From: Albidovulum sediminis
Lineage (GTDB): Bacteria > Pseudomonadota > Alphaproteobacteria > Rhodobacterales > Rhodobacteraceae
Direction: 5' to 3'
DNA length: 64,000 nt
NCBI RefSeq assembly: GCF_025380365.1
Contig: NZ_JAOCQF010000001.1
Location: 1,352,245 to 1,416,244, forward strand
Numbering within the stretch: the stretch's first letter is position 1; each line of letters opens with the position of its first letter. Below the pieces are notes generated by a model that was given only the letters and a program-made list of their open reading frames with translations, was not told the origin of the DNA and did not search any database. This document shows, piece by piece, positions 34,478 to 43,275 of this stretch. A program made the translations under genes and the position numbers.

Positions 34478-34549
34478 GGTGTTCCCCCTGTTCGCTTCGC
34501 CTGCGGAGGATAAGCCATCGGCGCACCCGAAGGAACCGCCCTGCGCGGA

Positions 34550-35086
34550 CTATTCCGCCGCCCTGCCCAGAAGGGCGCGCGTGCCGGCCAGCACCCGCCG
34601 GAACTCCGCCCGCGCGGGTTCCGCCCCGGCCGGAAGCGCGCCGACGACCTCCTCCGCCCAGTCCAGATAGGCAATCTGCCGCGCCCGTGGCCAGCCGACG
34701 GGGGGCGTTTCCCCCACCGCGCGCACGTTCGACATCTTGTCGCAGATCTTCACCAGCGTCGCCCCGGTCGACTTGTGCGGCGCCTTCAGCACCTGCTGCC
34801 GCTTGCGCTCGGCCTTGGGCAGGTTCTTGTCGTCGGTCAGTTCCAGCACCAGCGCGGTGATCTCCTCCCCGAACAGGGTCCGCAGATCGCCGGCGGTGAC
34901 GCTGCAATCCTCGATCGTGTCGTGCAGCCAGGCAGCGGCGATCACGGCCTCGGAGCCGCCGAAGCGGACGGCCAATGCCGCCACCTCCTCCAGATGCACG
35001 GTATAGGGCTCCCGCGCGGCGCCCTTGCGGACCTGCCCGTCATGGGCACGCATGGCGAATTCCTTCGCCCTTTCAATGATATCCAT
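34550..35086 (-). CDS. HD-domain small alarmone hydrolase-like protein (MESH1/SpoT-hydrolase type)
   Basis: 178-aa single-domain protein with the (p)ppGpp-hydrolase layout: AKEFAMRAHDGQVRKG, a histidine in YTVHLEEVA, the HD pair in AAWLHDTIEDC, LELTDDKNLPKAERK, and a metal-binding Asp in KICDKMSNVRAV. There is no synthetase, TGS or ACT domain, so it would only degrade alarmones or related nucleotides. Start ATG 35086 follows GGAG. Downstream of nothing obvious; 72 bases before cysK. Confidence 0.82.
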   Translation of the reverse strand: MDIIERAKEFAMRAHDGQVRKGAAREPYTVHLEEVAALAVRFGGSEAVIAAAWLHDTIEDCSVTAGDLRTLFGEEITALVLELTDDKNLPKAERKRQQVLKAPHKSTGATLVKICDKMSNVRAVGETPPVGWPRARQIAYLDWAEEVVGALPAGAEPARAEFRRVLAGTRALLGRAAE

Positions 35087-35221
35087 CAACACTCCATCCG
35101 GCCAGCCGCCGCACGCAGGTGATACCCTCCGCTGCGCGGAAAGCATGGCCGATTCCAGATTTGGGAAAAAGAAGGCATTGCCTTCCCTTCCAACATGGCA
35201 CTTCCCGGCGAAGATGCAAGG

Positions 35222-35254
35222 GCAAAAGAAAAGGCCGCACCCAGAGGTGCGGCC
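35222..35254 (-). terminator. Rho-independent terminator of trigger factor gene
   Basis: On the minus strand GGCCGCACC / GGTGCGGCC stem (9 bp, 4-base loop) followed by TTTTCTTTTG, a textbook intrinsic terminator 25 bases after the tig stop. Confidence 0.9.
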
Positions 35255-35279
35255 CGGTTCCGGTCCGATGACCGAAGGC

Positions 35280-36614
35280 TCAGATCTCGTCGAGCGCGTC
35301 GACCGCCTTCTGCAGCGCGTCCTTCGACACTTCCTTTTCCTTCACCTTCGCACCGGCAAAGATCAGGTCCACGACCTTGTCCTCGAAGATCGGGGCGCGC
35401 AGTTGCTGCTGCATCTGCGGGTTCTTCTGCACGAACTCGAAGAAGGCGCGTTCCTGGCCCGGATACTGGCGCGCCTGCGCCAGGACCGCCTGCGTCATCT
35501 CCGCGTCCGTCACCTCGACCTTCTCCTTGCGGCCGACCTCGGCCAGGAGAAGCCCAAGCCGCACACGCCGCTCGGCGAGCTTGCGGTGCTCGTCCGTGGG
35601 CGTGATCGCGCCGTGGTCGTGGCCATGGTGGTCAGGGTTTTCCTCGTGCCAGAGCTGGTGCGCGATCTGGTTCGCCTCGGCATCGACCAGGCTCGGCGGC
35701 AGGTCGAAGCTCACCTGCTTGTCGAGTTCGTCCAGCAGCGCACGCTTCATCACCGCGCGGGCGGCGGAGACATATTCCGCCTCAAGCCGCTCCGTCACCT
35801 GGCCCGTCAGCGCCTCAAGGCTTTCCGCCCCGAACCGCTTGGCCAGTTCGTCATCGATCTCGGCGGGCTTCGGCGCCTTCACCGCCTTCACGGTGCAGTC
35901 GAACACCGCGGCCTTGCCGGCCAGATGCTTGGCCCCGTAGCTGTCCGGGAACGACACCTCGACCGCGACCGCGTCGCCGGCCTTGGCCCCGACAAGCTGC
36001 GCCTCGAAGCCGGGAATGAAGCTGCCCGACCCCAGCACCAGCGGATAGTCCTCGCCCGCGCCGCCGTCGAACGGCTCGCCGTCGATCTTGCCGACGAAGT
36101 CGATCACGACCTGGTCGCCGTCCTTGGCCTTCGACCCCTTCTTGCGGTCCTCGAAGCTCTGGGCGTTGCTCGCCAGGTTGTCGAGCGCCTCCTTCACCGC
36201 GGCCTCATCCGCCTTGACGACCAGCTTATCGAGCTTGATCTTCGAGACGTCGAGATCGGGGATCTCGGGCAGCGCCTCATAGCTCATCTCGACGATGACG
36301 TCGTCGCCCTGCTGCCAGGCTTCGCCGCCCTTCATCTCGACCTTCGGCTGCACCGCCGGACGGTCGCCGGTCGCATCGAAATGCGACTTCATCGCGCCGT
36401 CGATCGCATCCTGCATCGCATCGCCCAGCAGCCGCTGGCCGAACTGCTTGCGCAGCATGGCAAGCGGCACCTTGCCCTTGCGGAAACCCTTCATCTCGAT
36501 CTCGGGCTGCGCCTCGACGAGCTTTTCGGTAACTTTCCGATCCAGATCCGCAGCCGGCACGGTGATCGTGTAGCTGCGCTTCAGACCGTCCTTCAGGGTC
36601 TCGATGACCTGCAT
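35280..36614 (-). CDS. tig: Trigger factor, ribosome-associated chaperone
   Basis: 444 aa. Ribosome-binding domain with the signature region [17 protein letters not shown]; PPIase domain with [20 protein letters not shown] and [14 protein letters not shown]; helical C-terminal substrate-binding domain with a His-rich loop (HHGHDHG). Start [10 protein letters not shown] at 36614 fits the family. The gene starts 20 bases downstream of the tRNA-Leu 3' end and is transcribed in the same direction. Confidence 0.97.
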   Translation of the reverse strand: MQVIETLKDGLKRSYTITVPAADLDRKVTEKLVEAQPEIEMKGFRKGKVPLAMLRKQFGQRLLGDAMQDAIDGAMKSHFDATGDRPAVQPKVEMKGGEAWQQGDDVIVEMSYEALPEIPDLDVSKIKLDKLVVKADEAAVKEALDNLASNAQSFEDRKKGSKAKDGDQVVIDFVGKIDGEPFDGGAGEDYPLVLGSGSFIPGFEAQLVGAKAGDAVAVEVSFPDSYGAKHLAGKAAVFDCTVKAVKAPKPAEIDDELAKRFGAESLEALTGQVTERLEAEYVSAARAVMKRALLDELDKQVSFDLPPSLVDAEANQIAHQLWHEENPDHHGHDHGAITPTDEHRKLAERRVRLGLLLAEVGRKEKVEVTDAEMTQAVLAQARQYPGQERAFFEFVQKNPQMQQQLRAPIFEDKVVDLIFAGAKVKEKEVSKDALQKAVDALDEI

Positions 36615-36634
36615 TCCCTTGTCCTTTTCCCTCA

Positions 36635-36719
36635 TGGTGCGGGTGAAGGGACTTGAACCCCCACGCCGTTAGGCGCCAGAACCTAAATCTGGTGCGTCTG
36701 CCAGTTCCGCCACACCCGC
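36635..36719 (-). tRNA. tRNA-Leu (anticodon UAG)
   Basis: The minus strand folds as a class II tRNA: acceptor GCGGGTG / CACCCGC, D-arm GGCGGAACTGGCAGACGC, anticodon stem CCAGA / TCTGG around TTTAGGT giving anticodon TAG, a variable arm, T-arm GGGTTCAAGTCCC, discriminator A and encoded CCA. 85 bases including CCA. It decodes CUN codons, mainly CUA. Confidence 0.95.
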
Positions 36720-36931
36720 AATGCCCACGAAGGACAGCCCCTGAGGACCGCCCCCCGAAATCCGCGCCCTTCTAGCAAGTCCCGAACGGGGATGCGAGAG
36801 GAAAAAGGCGCGTTCCGGCGCGCGCAGGGCCGCGCCATCGCGCCGATTTTCCCCGAATTGTCCCGCCCTCATCGCATTCTTGCCAGAATTCACCGGCAGA
36901 CTTGACTTACGGTTGGTTAACAGGTGCTGCC

Positions 36932-37444
36932 ATGTCCATGATCTTTGCCGACAATCTTGCTCGCAAGTCCGATTGCCTTGACGAAGGAACATTCCACGGA
37001 ATCGCCGATGGCACGCGCATCTTCACCTCGAAGGGCCTGCAACCGGTGGAAACGCTGTCCGCCGGCGACCGCATCGTGACGCTTGAGGGCATGCGCGTCC
37101 TGCGCCGCGTCTGGGTCGAGGATCACGCCGGCCCGATCGTGCGGGTCAGGGCCAGCACGCTCGGCAGCCAGCAGCCCAGCCGCGACATGACCTTCTCTGC
37201 CGGAATGCCGGTGGTGATGCGCCAGTGGCGCGGACGCGGGCCCCGGGCCACAGCCGTGGTGCCGCTTCTGCGGCTTGTCGACGGGGTCGAGATCTGCCGC
37301 GGCGACGAGGCGGTCCTGCGCACCTACACGCTCCAGTTCGACACCGACCAGGTGGTCTATGCCGCCGGGCTCGAGGTCTTCTGCGCCGGGATCGGGATCG
37401 AGACCGAAGCCTGGTACAAGCGCGGCAACATCTTCCTCTCCTGA
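36932..37444 (+). CDS. Degenerate Hint-domain protein
   Basis: 170 aa with a Hint (Hedgehog/intein) fold pattern: GIADGTRIFTSKGLQPVETLSAGDRIVTLEG then VLRRV. In active Hint proteins the segment opens with Cys (usually CFTPGT or similar); here that position reads GIADGT, and the later SP.HR motif reads SAGMPV, so the autocatalytic residues appear lost. Rhodobacterales encode many such proteins, some at the ends of secreted proteins; this one stands alone without signal peptide. Start ATG 36932; a TTG 30 bases upstream is possible. Convergent with the NAD(P)HX repair gene. Confidence 0.75.
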   Translation: MSMIFADNLARKSDCLDEGTFHGIADGTRIFTSKGLQPVETLSAGDRIVTLEGMRVLRRVWVEDHAGPIVRVRASTLGSQQPSRDMTFSAGMPVVMRQWRGRGPRATAVVPLLRLVDGVEICRGDEAVLRTYTLQFDTDQVVYAAGLEVFCAGIGIETEAWYKRGNIFLS

Positions 37445-37447
37445 TCG

Positions 37448-39169
37448 CTAAAGCCCGAGGGTCCGGAAGACCGCAGGCAACTGCTCCGGCAGGTCCTCCG
37501 CGATCAGGCCGGGGCCGAATGTCCGCGCGCATTCGACATGCAGCCAGGCGGCGGTTTCTGCCGCCTGCATCGGTGCGAAGCCCCGCGCCAGAAGCCCCGC
37601 GATGAACCCCGCCAGCACATCACCCGACCCCGCCGTGGCAAGCCAGGGCGCCGCGCGGTCGTAATGGGCGGAGTTGATGCTGCACCGTCCCGAGGGGTCG
37701 GCGATCACGGTATCGGGGCCCTTGAAAAGCACCACGCAACCCGCCCGCGCCGCCGCCTCTCGCGTGGCGTCGACCTTGGAGTAGGCCGGGCCCTTCATGG
37801 CGGGGGCGGCCAGTTTCTCGGCAATGTCGGGGAAAAGCCGCGCGAACTCGCCGCCATGGGGGGTGAGGACACAGCGGTCATGAAGCGCCGCGAAAAGATC
37901 GGGCCGCCCCGCAAGGATCGTCAGCGCGTCGGCGTCAAGGACAATGGAGGGACGATGGCCGTTCTTCTTGAGGAAAGCCGCCACCTGCGCCTCGGTCGCA
38001 TCGATCAGCGGCAGTCCCTCGGCCAAGTGCCAGGCCAAGGCCGTCGCCACCAACTCCACCTCCCGCTCGCCCGTGCCAAGACCTGGCCCTAGGCAGAGCG
38101 CGTTGATCCGCTTGTCCTCCAGCACCTGCGCCAGCTCATCGGCATCGGCGACAGGTTTCAGCATCACCGCATCCAGCCGCGCCGCATTTTCCGCCAGCGC
38201 CTCTGGCGGGCACCCCACCGTCACCACCCCCGCCCCGATCCGGATAGCGCCCCGTGCAGCGAGACGGGCGGCCCCGCCCCTGCCCGCGCCACCGGAGAGG
38301 ATCAGGGCGTGCCCGTGGGAGTATTTGTGGGCATTTGGTCTTGTGGCTGCGATCCGAGCCGCTTTGACGGATGTAACGAAGACCGTCTCTTGCCGGGGTG
38401 CCAACCCCGGCTCGCGCCCGACCCGCCCCCCCGGGGCGGGCGCGAACGCCCCCCCCGCGGGCCGGGCGCGAGCCTCGTCTCTATTGCCAGCATCGTCGGA
38501 AAGGCCGATGTCCTTGACTACCAGACCCCCGCATGCTTCCGGGCCAAGCGCGAGCATCATCCCGATCTTTGTTCGGTGAAACGTCACCGTCAGATCGGCA
38601 GGAAACGCAGCCTTTCCCAGCAGACGACCGCTATCGGCGCAAATTCCGGACGGAACATCGACGGACACGCGGCGGATATTCCCCACCAGCCCGGGATCAT
38701 CGAGTGTGCCGAAGAAGTCCAACATGTTCGGCCATGCCAGCGGGCGGCTGAGGCCGATCCCGAAAAGTGCGTCCACAACAAGATGGTGTCCGCACGGATG
38801 AATCGGTGGGGGCAGGAACTCGGTGTTGAGATCAGTCCCGACGACCTCCCCCATCCCCAACCACCGCTCATAATTCACCCGCGCATCCGGCGGCATCTTC
38901 TCCGGGTCGCCGTAGAGGAACACCTCCACCTCCCAGCCCCACTCCTTCAGCAGACGCGCCACGACGAAGCCGTCGCCGCCATTGTTGCCCGGCCCGCACA
39001 ACACCACCGCCCGATGTGAGGTCTTCGCAAGCTCCGGCCATTCCTCGAAGATCGCCTCGACCACGCCCCGGCCCGCGCGCTCCATCAGCTCAAGGCCCGT
39101 GACCTCGCCGGAGGCAATCGCCGCCTGTTCGATGGCCCGCATCTGCGCGGCGGTCAGAAGCTCGGTCAT
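37448..39169 (-). CDS. nnrD: Bifunctional NAD(P)H-hydrate epimerase / ADP-dependent dehydratase
   Basis: Repairs hydrated NADH and NADPH. 573 aa: N-terminal YjeF_N epimerase domain (MTELLTAAQMRAIEQAA, VVLCGPGNNGGDGFVVARLL, VDALFGIGLSRPL) to about residue 220, then an atypical linker rich in Arg/Pro/Gly/Ala, then the carbohydrate-kinase-like dehydratase domain (HGHALILSGGAGRGGAARLAA, VLTPHGGEFARLFP, ATAGSGDVLAGFIAGLLARG). The linker (about residues 230-260) is longer than usual and encoded by GC-rich hairpins. Start at 39169. Confidence 0.93.
   Translation of the reverse strand: MTELLTAAQMRAIEQAAIASGEVTGLELMERAGRGVVEAIFEEWPELAKTSHRAVVLCGPGNNGGDGFVVARLLKEWGWEVEVFLYGDPEKMPPDARVNYERWLGMGEVVGTDLNTEFLPPPIHPCGHHLVVDALFGIGLSRPLAWPNMLDFFGTLDDPGLVGNIRRVSVDVPSGICADSGRLLGKAAFPADLTVTFHRTKIGMMLALGPEACGGLVVKDIGLSDDAGNRDEARARPAGGAFAPAPGGRVGREPGLAPRQETVFVTSVKAARIAATRPNAHKYSHGHALILSGGAGRGGAARLAARGAIRIGAGVVTVGCPPEALAENAARLDAVMLKPVADADELAQVLEDKRINALCLGPGLGTGEREVELVATALAWHLAEGLPLIDATEAQVAAFLKKNGHRPSIVLDADALTILAGRPDLFAALHDRCVLTPHGGEFARLFPDIAEKLAAPAMKGPAYSKVDATREAAARAGCVVLFKGPDTVIADPSGRCSINSAHYDRAAPWLATAGSGDVLAGFIAGLLARGFAPMQAAETAAWLHVECARTFGPGLIAEDLPEQLPAVFRTLGL
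38392..38475. repeat. Cluster of GC-rich inverted repeats inside nnrD linker
   Basis: GCCGGGG-N6-CCCCGGC (38392-38411), then an imperfect inverted repeat of about 12 bp (CGCGCCCG... / ...GGGCGCG, 38413-38444), then further CCCCCGCGGG-type sequence. It codes for the Arg/Pro/Ala-rich linker between the two enzyme domains and looks like a hairpin element accommodated in frame. Confidence 0.5.
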
Positions 39170-39326
39170 GCGGAAAAGCCCCCAAAGTTCACAAACAGCC
39201 CCAAATGCGGGCGATATGCACAAAAATGAGGCACATGACCCGGAATCGCGGCCGGCGGCGCCCCTCTCGCAGCCTAGCCAATTGTGCGCCCGCAGCGAAA
39301 GTGGTGACAGGGGCCGACCGCGATGA

Positions 39327-39686
<360 letters not shown>

Positions 39687-39756
39687 AACACCCCGGCGGC
39701 CCCCGGCCCGAACCACCAGGCCCCCGGCCCAAACCTCCACAAGAAAGGATCACAGG

Positions 39757-41166
39757 ATGAGCAAGATCCAGGATGCTCTGAAACTGATGAAGGACGAGGA
39801 GGTCGAATATGTCGACATCCGCTTCACCGACCCCAAAGGCAAGCTTCAGCACGTGACGCTGGTTGCCGATCTCGTCGACGAGGACTTCTTCGAGGAAGGC
39901 TTCATGTTCGACGGCTCCTCCATCGCCGGCTGGAAGTCGATCGACCAGTCCGACATGAAGCTGATCCCCGATGCGGGCTCGGTCTACATCGACCCGTTCT
40001 ATGCCGAAAAGACGATGTGCGTGCACTGCAACGTCGTCGAACCGGACACGGGCGAGCCCTACAGCCGCGACCCCCGCGGCACCGCGGCCAAGGCCGAGGC
40101 CTACCTGAAAGCTTCGGGCATCGGCGACACCGCCTATTTCGGCCCGGAAGCGGAATTTTTCGTCTTCGACGACGTGCGCTATTCGGTGACGCCGCAGAAG
40201 GTCTCCTACCAGATCGACGCCCATGACGCGGCCTGGAACACCGACGCGGAATACGAGATGGGCAACCTCGCCCACCGCTCGCTCCACAAGGGCGGCTACT
40301 TCCCGGTCAACCCGATGGACGCGGCCCAGGATCTGCGCGGCGAGATGCTCTCGACCATGAAGCGCATGGGGATGAAGGTCGACAAGCACCACCACGAGGT
40401 GGCGACCGCCCAGCACGAACTTGGCCTGATCTTCGGCGGCCTCGTCGAGCAGGCCGACAACATGCAGAAATACAAGTACGTGATCCACAACGTGGCCCAC
40501 GCCTACGGCAAGTCGGTGACCTTCATGCCGAAGCCGATGAAGGGCGACAACGGCTCGGGCATGCATGTCAACATGTCGATCTGGAAAGGCGGCAAGCCGC
40601 TTTTCGCCGGCGACAAGTATGCCGACCTGAGCCAGGAGGCGCTGTGGTTCATCGGCGGCATCCTCAAGCACGCCAAGGCGCTCAACGCCTTCACGAACCC
40701 CTCGACCAACTCCTACAAGCGCCTGATCCCGGGCTTCGAGGCGCCGGTGCTGCGCGCCTATTCCGCCCGCAACCGGTCGGGCTGCGTGCGGATCCCGTGG
40801 ACCGAATCGCCCAAGGCCAAGCGCGTCGAGGCCCGCTTCCCCGACCCGGCGGCGAACCCGTATCTGGCCTTCGCTGCGCTTCTCATGGCCGGCCTCGACG
40901 GCATCAAGAACCGGATCGACCCGGGCCCGGCCTCGGACAAGGATCTCTACGACCTGCCGCCGGAGGAACTGGCCGAAATCCCGACCGTCTGCGGCTCGCT
41001 CCGCGAGGCGCTTGAGGAGCTGGAAAAGGACAAGGACTTCCTGCTGGCGGGCGACGTCTTCACCCGCGACCAGATCGATGGCTATGTCGCGCTCAAGTGG
41101 GAAGAGGTCTACGCCTACGAACACACGCCGCACCCGATCGAGTACCAGATGTACTACAGCTGCTGA
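39757..41166 (+). CDS. glnA: Glutamine synthetase type I
   Basis: 469-aa dodecameric enzyme assimilating ammonium into glutamine. Seen: [35 protein letters not shown], and the adenylylation tyrosine in [10 protein letters not shown]. Start [12 protein letters not shown] at 39757 behind AGGATC/ACAGG; upstream in-frame codons are Pro/Arg-rich intergenic sequence. Activity expected to be adjusted by adenylylation, in turn controlled by GlnB encoded upstream. Confidence 0.98.
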   Translation: MSKIQDALKLMKDEEVEYVDIRFTDPKGKLQHVTLVADLVDEDFFEEGFMFDGSSIAGWKSIDQSDMKLIPDAGSVYIDPFYAEKTMCVHCNVVEPDTGEPYSRDPRGTAAKAEAYLKASGIGDTAYFGPEAEFFVFDDVRYSVTPQKVSYQIDAHDAAWNTDAEYEMGNLAHRSLHKGGYFPVNPMDAAQDLRGEMLSTMKRMGMKVDKHHHEVATAQHELGLIFGGLVEQADNMQKYKYVIHNVAHAYGKSVTFMPKPMKGDNGSGMHVNMSIWKGGKPLFAGDKYADLSQEALWFIGGILKHAKALNAFTNPSTNSYKRLIPGFEAPVLRAYSARNRSGCVRIPWTESPKAKRVEARFPDPAANPYLAFAALLMAGLDGIKNRIDPGPASDKDLYDLPPEELAEIPTVCGSLREALEELEKDKDFLLAGDVFTRDQIDGYVALKWEEVYAYEHTPHPIEYQMYYSC

Positions 41167-41185
41167 GATCGGCGGCGCGATGACG

Positions 41186-41212
41186 AAAGGGCCCCGCAAG
41201 GGGCCCTTTTGC
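41186..41212 (+). terminator. Rho-independent terminator after glnA
   Basis: AAAGGGCCCC-GCAA-GGGGCCCTTTT: 10-bp perfect stem, tetraloop, T-run. Nineteen bases after the glnA stop. Because the stem starts with A's, it may also terminate the convergent deiodinase-like gene. Confidence 0.92.
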
Positions 41213-41233
41213 TTTGGCGGCGGCGCGCAGGCT

Positions 41234-42052
41234 TCAGACGAGGATCGCGGCGATGCCGGCGGTCATCGCCCCCATCACCACCGCCATCGCGGGAAGGCCG
41301 CGATGCCGGCGCGGAAGCCAGAAGAAAAGGCCAGAGGCCAGCATCATCAACCCCAGCGGCGGGGCGACCTTCCAGGTGTCCCAGGTGGCGCCCTTGCCGG
41401 CAAGGCGCAGAACCGGCCCCATGTGGCCGATCATCCGGGCCATCGCCGACATCGTGCGGCTGACCGCGGGCCGCGACACCGGACGACGCGCCGCGATCTC
41501 GGCCAGTGCCCTGCCAATCGCGGCGGTCTCGTTTGCCCACTGGGCGCGGAACAGGATGCGGCAGTCGAAGTCGATCACATAGGCGCTGTTCGGGCGCCCG
41601 CCGAGGGCGCGGTGCAGCGTGCCGTCGATATCGTCCGCGGCCACCTCGAACGGAATGCGGTGGCGCGCCTTGAGGTCGCGCGCGTTGGCAAGCTTGGCGG
41701 CGGCGGCGCGGGGCTGGGGAACGCGTGCGCCGGGGTGCGCCTCGCGCACGTTGACAAGCACGAAGCGGATCGCGTGGCCATAGGTGGCATGCAGCCGCAC
41801 CAGCCCTTCGGCGGCACTTTCGGTGACCGGGCAGGTCAGCGACCCGAAGACGATGAGGATCGGGCGGCGGTCGGAGGCTTCGGGCCAGCGCAGGGTGGAG
41901 CCGTCGACAAGCTGCAGATCGGGCAGCGAGACATGGTCGCCCGGCCCGAGGTCGGACTTGCGCACGAACATGTCGTTCAGGATGTCTGGATAGATGCGGG
42001 GGTGATCGTAGCGGTAGAAATCTGCCGCTTGCGGTTCGGTGGACCGGGACAT
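41234..42052 (-). CDS. Deiodinase-like redoxin with C-terminal membrane anchor
   Basis: 272 aa. The thioredoxin-fold region contains LIVFGSLTCPVTESA: the GSxTCP pattern of bacterial relatives of iodothyronine deiodinases, with Cys74 where animal enzymes have selenocysteine. It continues with FVLVNVREAHPG (another deiodinase-like segment) and YVIDFDCRILFRAQWAN. Two hydrophobic segments at about residues 225-272 suggest membrane attachment. The enzymatic role of bacterial members is largely unknown; thiol peroxidase or reductive dehalogenation are possibilities. Last gene of the minus-strand unit headed by operator O1 at 42.9 kb. Confidence 0.75.
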   Translation of the reverse strand: MSRSTEPQAADFYRYDHPRIYPDILNDMFVRKSDLGPGDHVSLPDLQLVDGSTLRWPEASDRRPILIVFGSLTCPVTESAAEGLVRLHATYGHAIRFVLVNVREAHPGARVPQPRAAAAKLANARDLKARHRIPFEVAADDIDGTLHRALGGRPNSAYVIDFDCRILFRAQWANETAAIGRALAEIAARRPVSRPAVSRTMSAMARMIGHMGPVLRLAGKGATWDTWKVAPPLGLMMLASGLFFWLPRRHRGLPAMAVVMGAMTAGIAAILV

Positions 42053-42104
42053 GACGGGGCTCCGTGAAAGGGGGGGCGCGCGACGGGCGCGCCCCCGCAG
42101 GGGA

Positions 42105-42332
42105 TCAGGCCTTGGCGCCGGCCTTGGCGAGCGCGCGCAGGTCGTCGGCGGTGACGGGCGTGCCGCCCACGCCCCAGGCGCCCGGCTGGACATCCTGGAT
42201 GGTGACCCAGGTGACCTGGCGCAGGCCTTCGCCTTCCACCGACACCACGGCGTCGGTGACCTTGCGGATGATTTCCTGCTTCTGTTCGAGGCTCAGGTAT
42301 TCACCGACCCCGGTGATCTGGACGAGAGGCAT
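42105..42332 (-). CDS. 4-oxalocrotonate tautomerase family protein
   Basis: 75 aa. After Met removal Pro becomes residue 1 (MPLVQITGVGEYLSLEQKQEIIRKVTDAVV), the catalytic N-terminal proline of the tautomerase superfamily. The rest (VTWVTIQDVQPGAWGVGG) fits the beta-alpha-beta fold. Preceded by GGAGAACGAC. It lies 28 bases downstream of an AhpD-like gene and 52 bases upstream of the deiodinase-like gene. Confidence 0.87.
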   Translation of the reverse strand: MPLVQITGVGEYLSLEQKQEIIRKVTDAVVSVEGEGLRQVTWVTIQDVQPGAWGVGGTPVTADDLRALAKAGAKA

Positions 42333-42360
42333 TGTCGTTCTCCTTTTCTGGTTTGGGATT

Positions 42361-42912
42361 TCAGGCGGCGGCAGACCATTCGACGGCCTTGAAGGCGGCG
42401 TCGAGCGGGGTTCCGGCGATGTGGGTGGTGTAGTTCGAGATGGTCTTGAGGCCGACGCCCAGGACCACTTCAAGGGCCTGCTGCGGGCCGTAGCCCGCGG
42501 CCTCGAAGGCGGCCAGATCCTCGGCCTCGGGCCAGCCGCGGGTGCGCGTCACGGCGGCGGCGAAAAGCCGGAGCGCCTGCAGCTTGCTGTCCGCGATGGC
42601 GGTGTCGTTGCGCAGCGCGTCGGTGACCGAAGTGGCGACCTTCTGCATCCCGGCCAGCGCGGTGTGCACCGACATGCAGTAGGCGCAGCCGTTTTCGCGG
42701 CTGGCGGCCAGAAGGACGATCTGCCGCTCGGTCGCGCTCAGCGACGATCCGTCGAAGATGCGCGCAAGCGTCATGTAGCCTTCCAGAAGTGCCGGCGCGG
42801 TGGACATGACGGCCAGCAGGTTCGGCACGAAGCCAAAGCCCTTCTGTGCGCCGGACAGGATCGGCCGGGCCGATTCCGGTGCGGATTCAATGGTATTGAC
42901 GGGGAAGTTCAC
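42361..42912 (-). CDS. AhpD-like carboxymuconolactone-decarboxylase family protein
   Basis: 183 aa. The CxxC-x3-H peroxidase motif is Cys76-Ala-Tyr-Cys79...His83 in NGCAYCMSVHTAL, in the all-helical AhpD fold; ATERQIVLLAASRENG precedes it. Such proteins reduce peroxides or act as disulfide reductants. The start codon is 21 bases from a 16-bp palindrome (O1) shared with the local TetR gene. Heads a unit with the tautomerase and deiodinase-like genes. Confidence 0.87.
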   Translation of the reverse strand: MNFPVNTIESAPESARPILSGAQKGFGFVPNLLAVMSTAPALLEGYMTLARIFDGSSLSATERQIVLLAASRENGCAYCMSVHTALAGMQKVATSVTDALRNDTAIADSKLQALRLFAAAVTRTRGWPEAEDLAAFEAAGYGPQQALEVVLGVGLKTISNYTTHIAGTPLDAAFKAVEWSAAA

Positions 42913-42933
42913 GTTGGTCTCCTTATGATGATC

Positions 42934-42949
42934 TGGAACAATCGTTCCA
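42934..42949. promoter_or_regulatory. Operator O1: TGGAACAATCGTTCCA
   Basis: Perfect 16-bp palindrome (6-bp arms, 4-bp spacer) 21 bases upstream of the AhpD-like gene. Closely matches O2 and O3 near the TetR gene, so it is probably bound by that regulator. Confidence 0.72.
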
Positions 42950-43007
42950 ATTTGGACAGAATCGGGTAGAGGGTCTTCGCCCGGGCAGGAAACCCGGGAT
43001 TCGGCGG

Positions 43008-43029
43008 CCCCGGGCGACGTCGCCCGGGG
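43008..43029. terminator. 22-bp perfect GC palindrome after the glutaredoxin gene
   Basis: CCCCGGGCGAC / GTCGCCCGGGG just beyond the glutaredoxin stop, with a second hairpin (CCCGGG-N7-CCCGGG) about 30 bases further. Without a T-run, so a terminator or RNA-stability element is only likely. Confidence 0.4.
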
Positions 43030-43034
43030 AGGTT

Positions 43035-43265
43035 TCAGTGCGCGTTCAGTCGGTGGCTCAGGTCATCGAAGCCGCCGATATGCTCGTCCCCGGCAAAGAT
43101 CTGCGGGATGGTGCGGGCATTCGGCACCCGGCGGCGCATTTCGGCCAGGACCTCGGGCTTGCTGACGTCACGTTCGACGAAGGACAGGTTGCGCGCGACC
43201 AGCAGTTGCTTGGCGGCGACGCAGTAGCTGCACCCCGGGCCGGTGAATATCTCGATCCGTTCCAT
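43035..43265 (-). CDS. grxC: Glutaredoxin (class I, dithiol)
   Basis: 76 aa, GSH-dependent disulfide reductase. Active site CSYC at residues 12-15 (TGPGCSYCVAAKQLL), TIPQIF cis-proline motif and GGFDDLSH glutathione-binding end are present. Ten bases downstream of the second AhpD-like gene and cotranscribed with it. Confidence 0.94.
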   Translation of the reverse strand: MERIEIFTGPGCSYCVAAKQLLVARNLSFVERDVSKPEVLAEMRRRVPNARTIPQIFAGDEHIGGFDDLSHRLNAH

Positions 43266-43275
43266 CCCCGCCCCT

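Noticed and set aside
38310-38345. GGAGTATTTGTGGGCATTTGG inside nnrD, similar to the Rhodobacterales repeat at 21.4 kb
   Set aside because: In frame it encodes the conserved HKYSHGHALIL region of the dehydratase domain, so the similarity is coincidental.
42001-42193. Longer N-terminus for the deiodinase-like protein
   Set aside because: The upstream extension is Arg/Pro-rich, overlaps the tautomerase gene and has no family similarity; ATG at 42052 is the sensible start.
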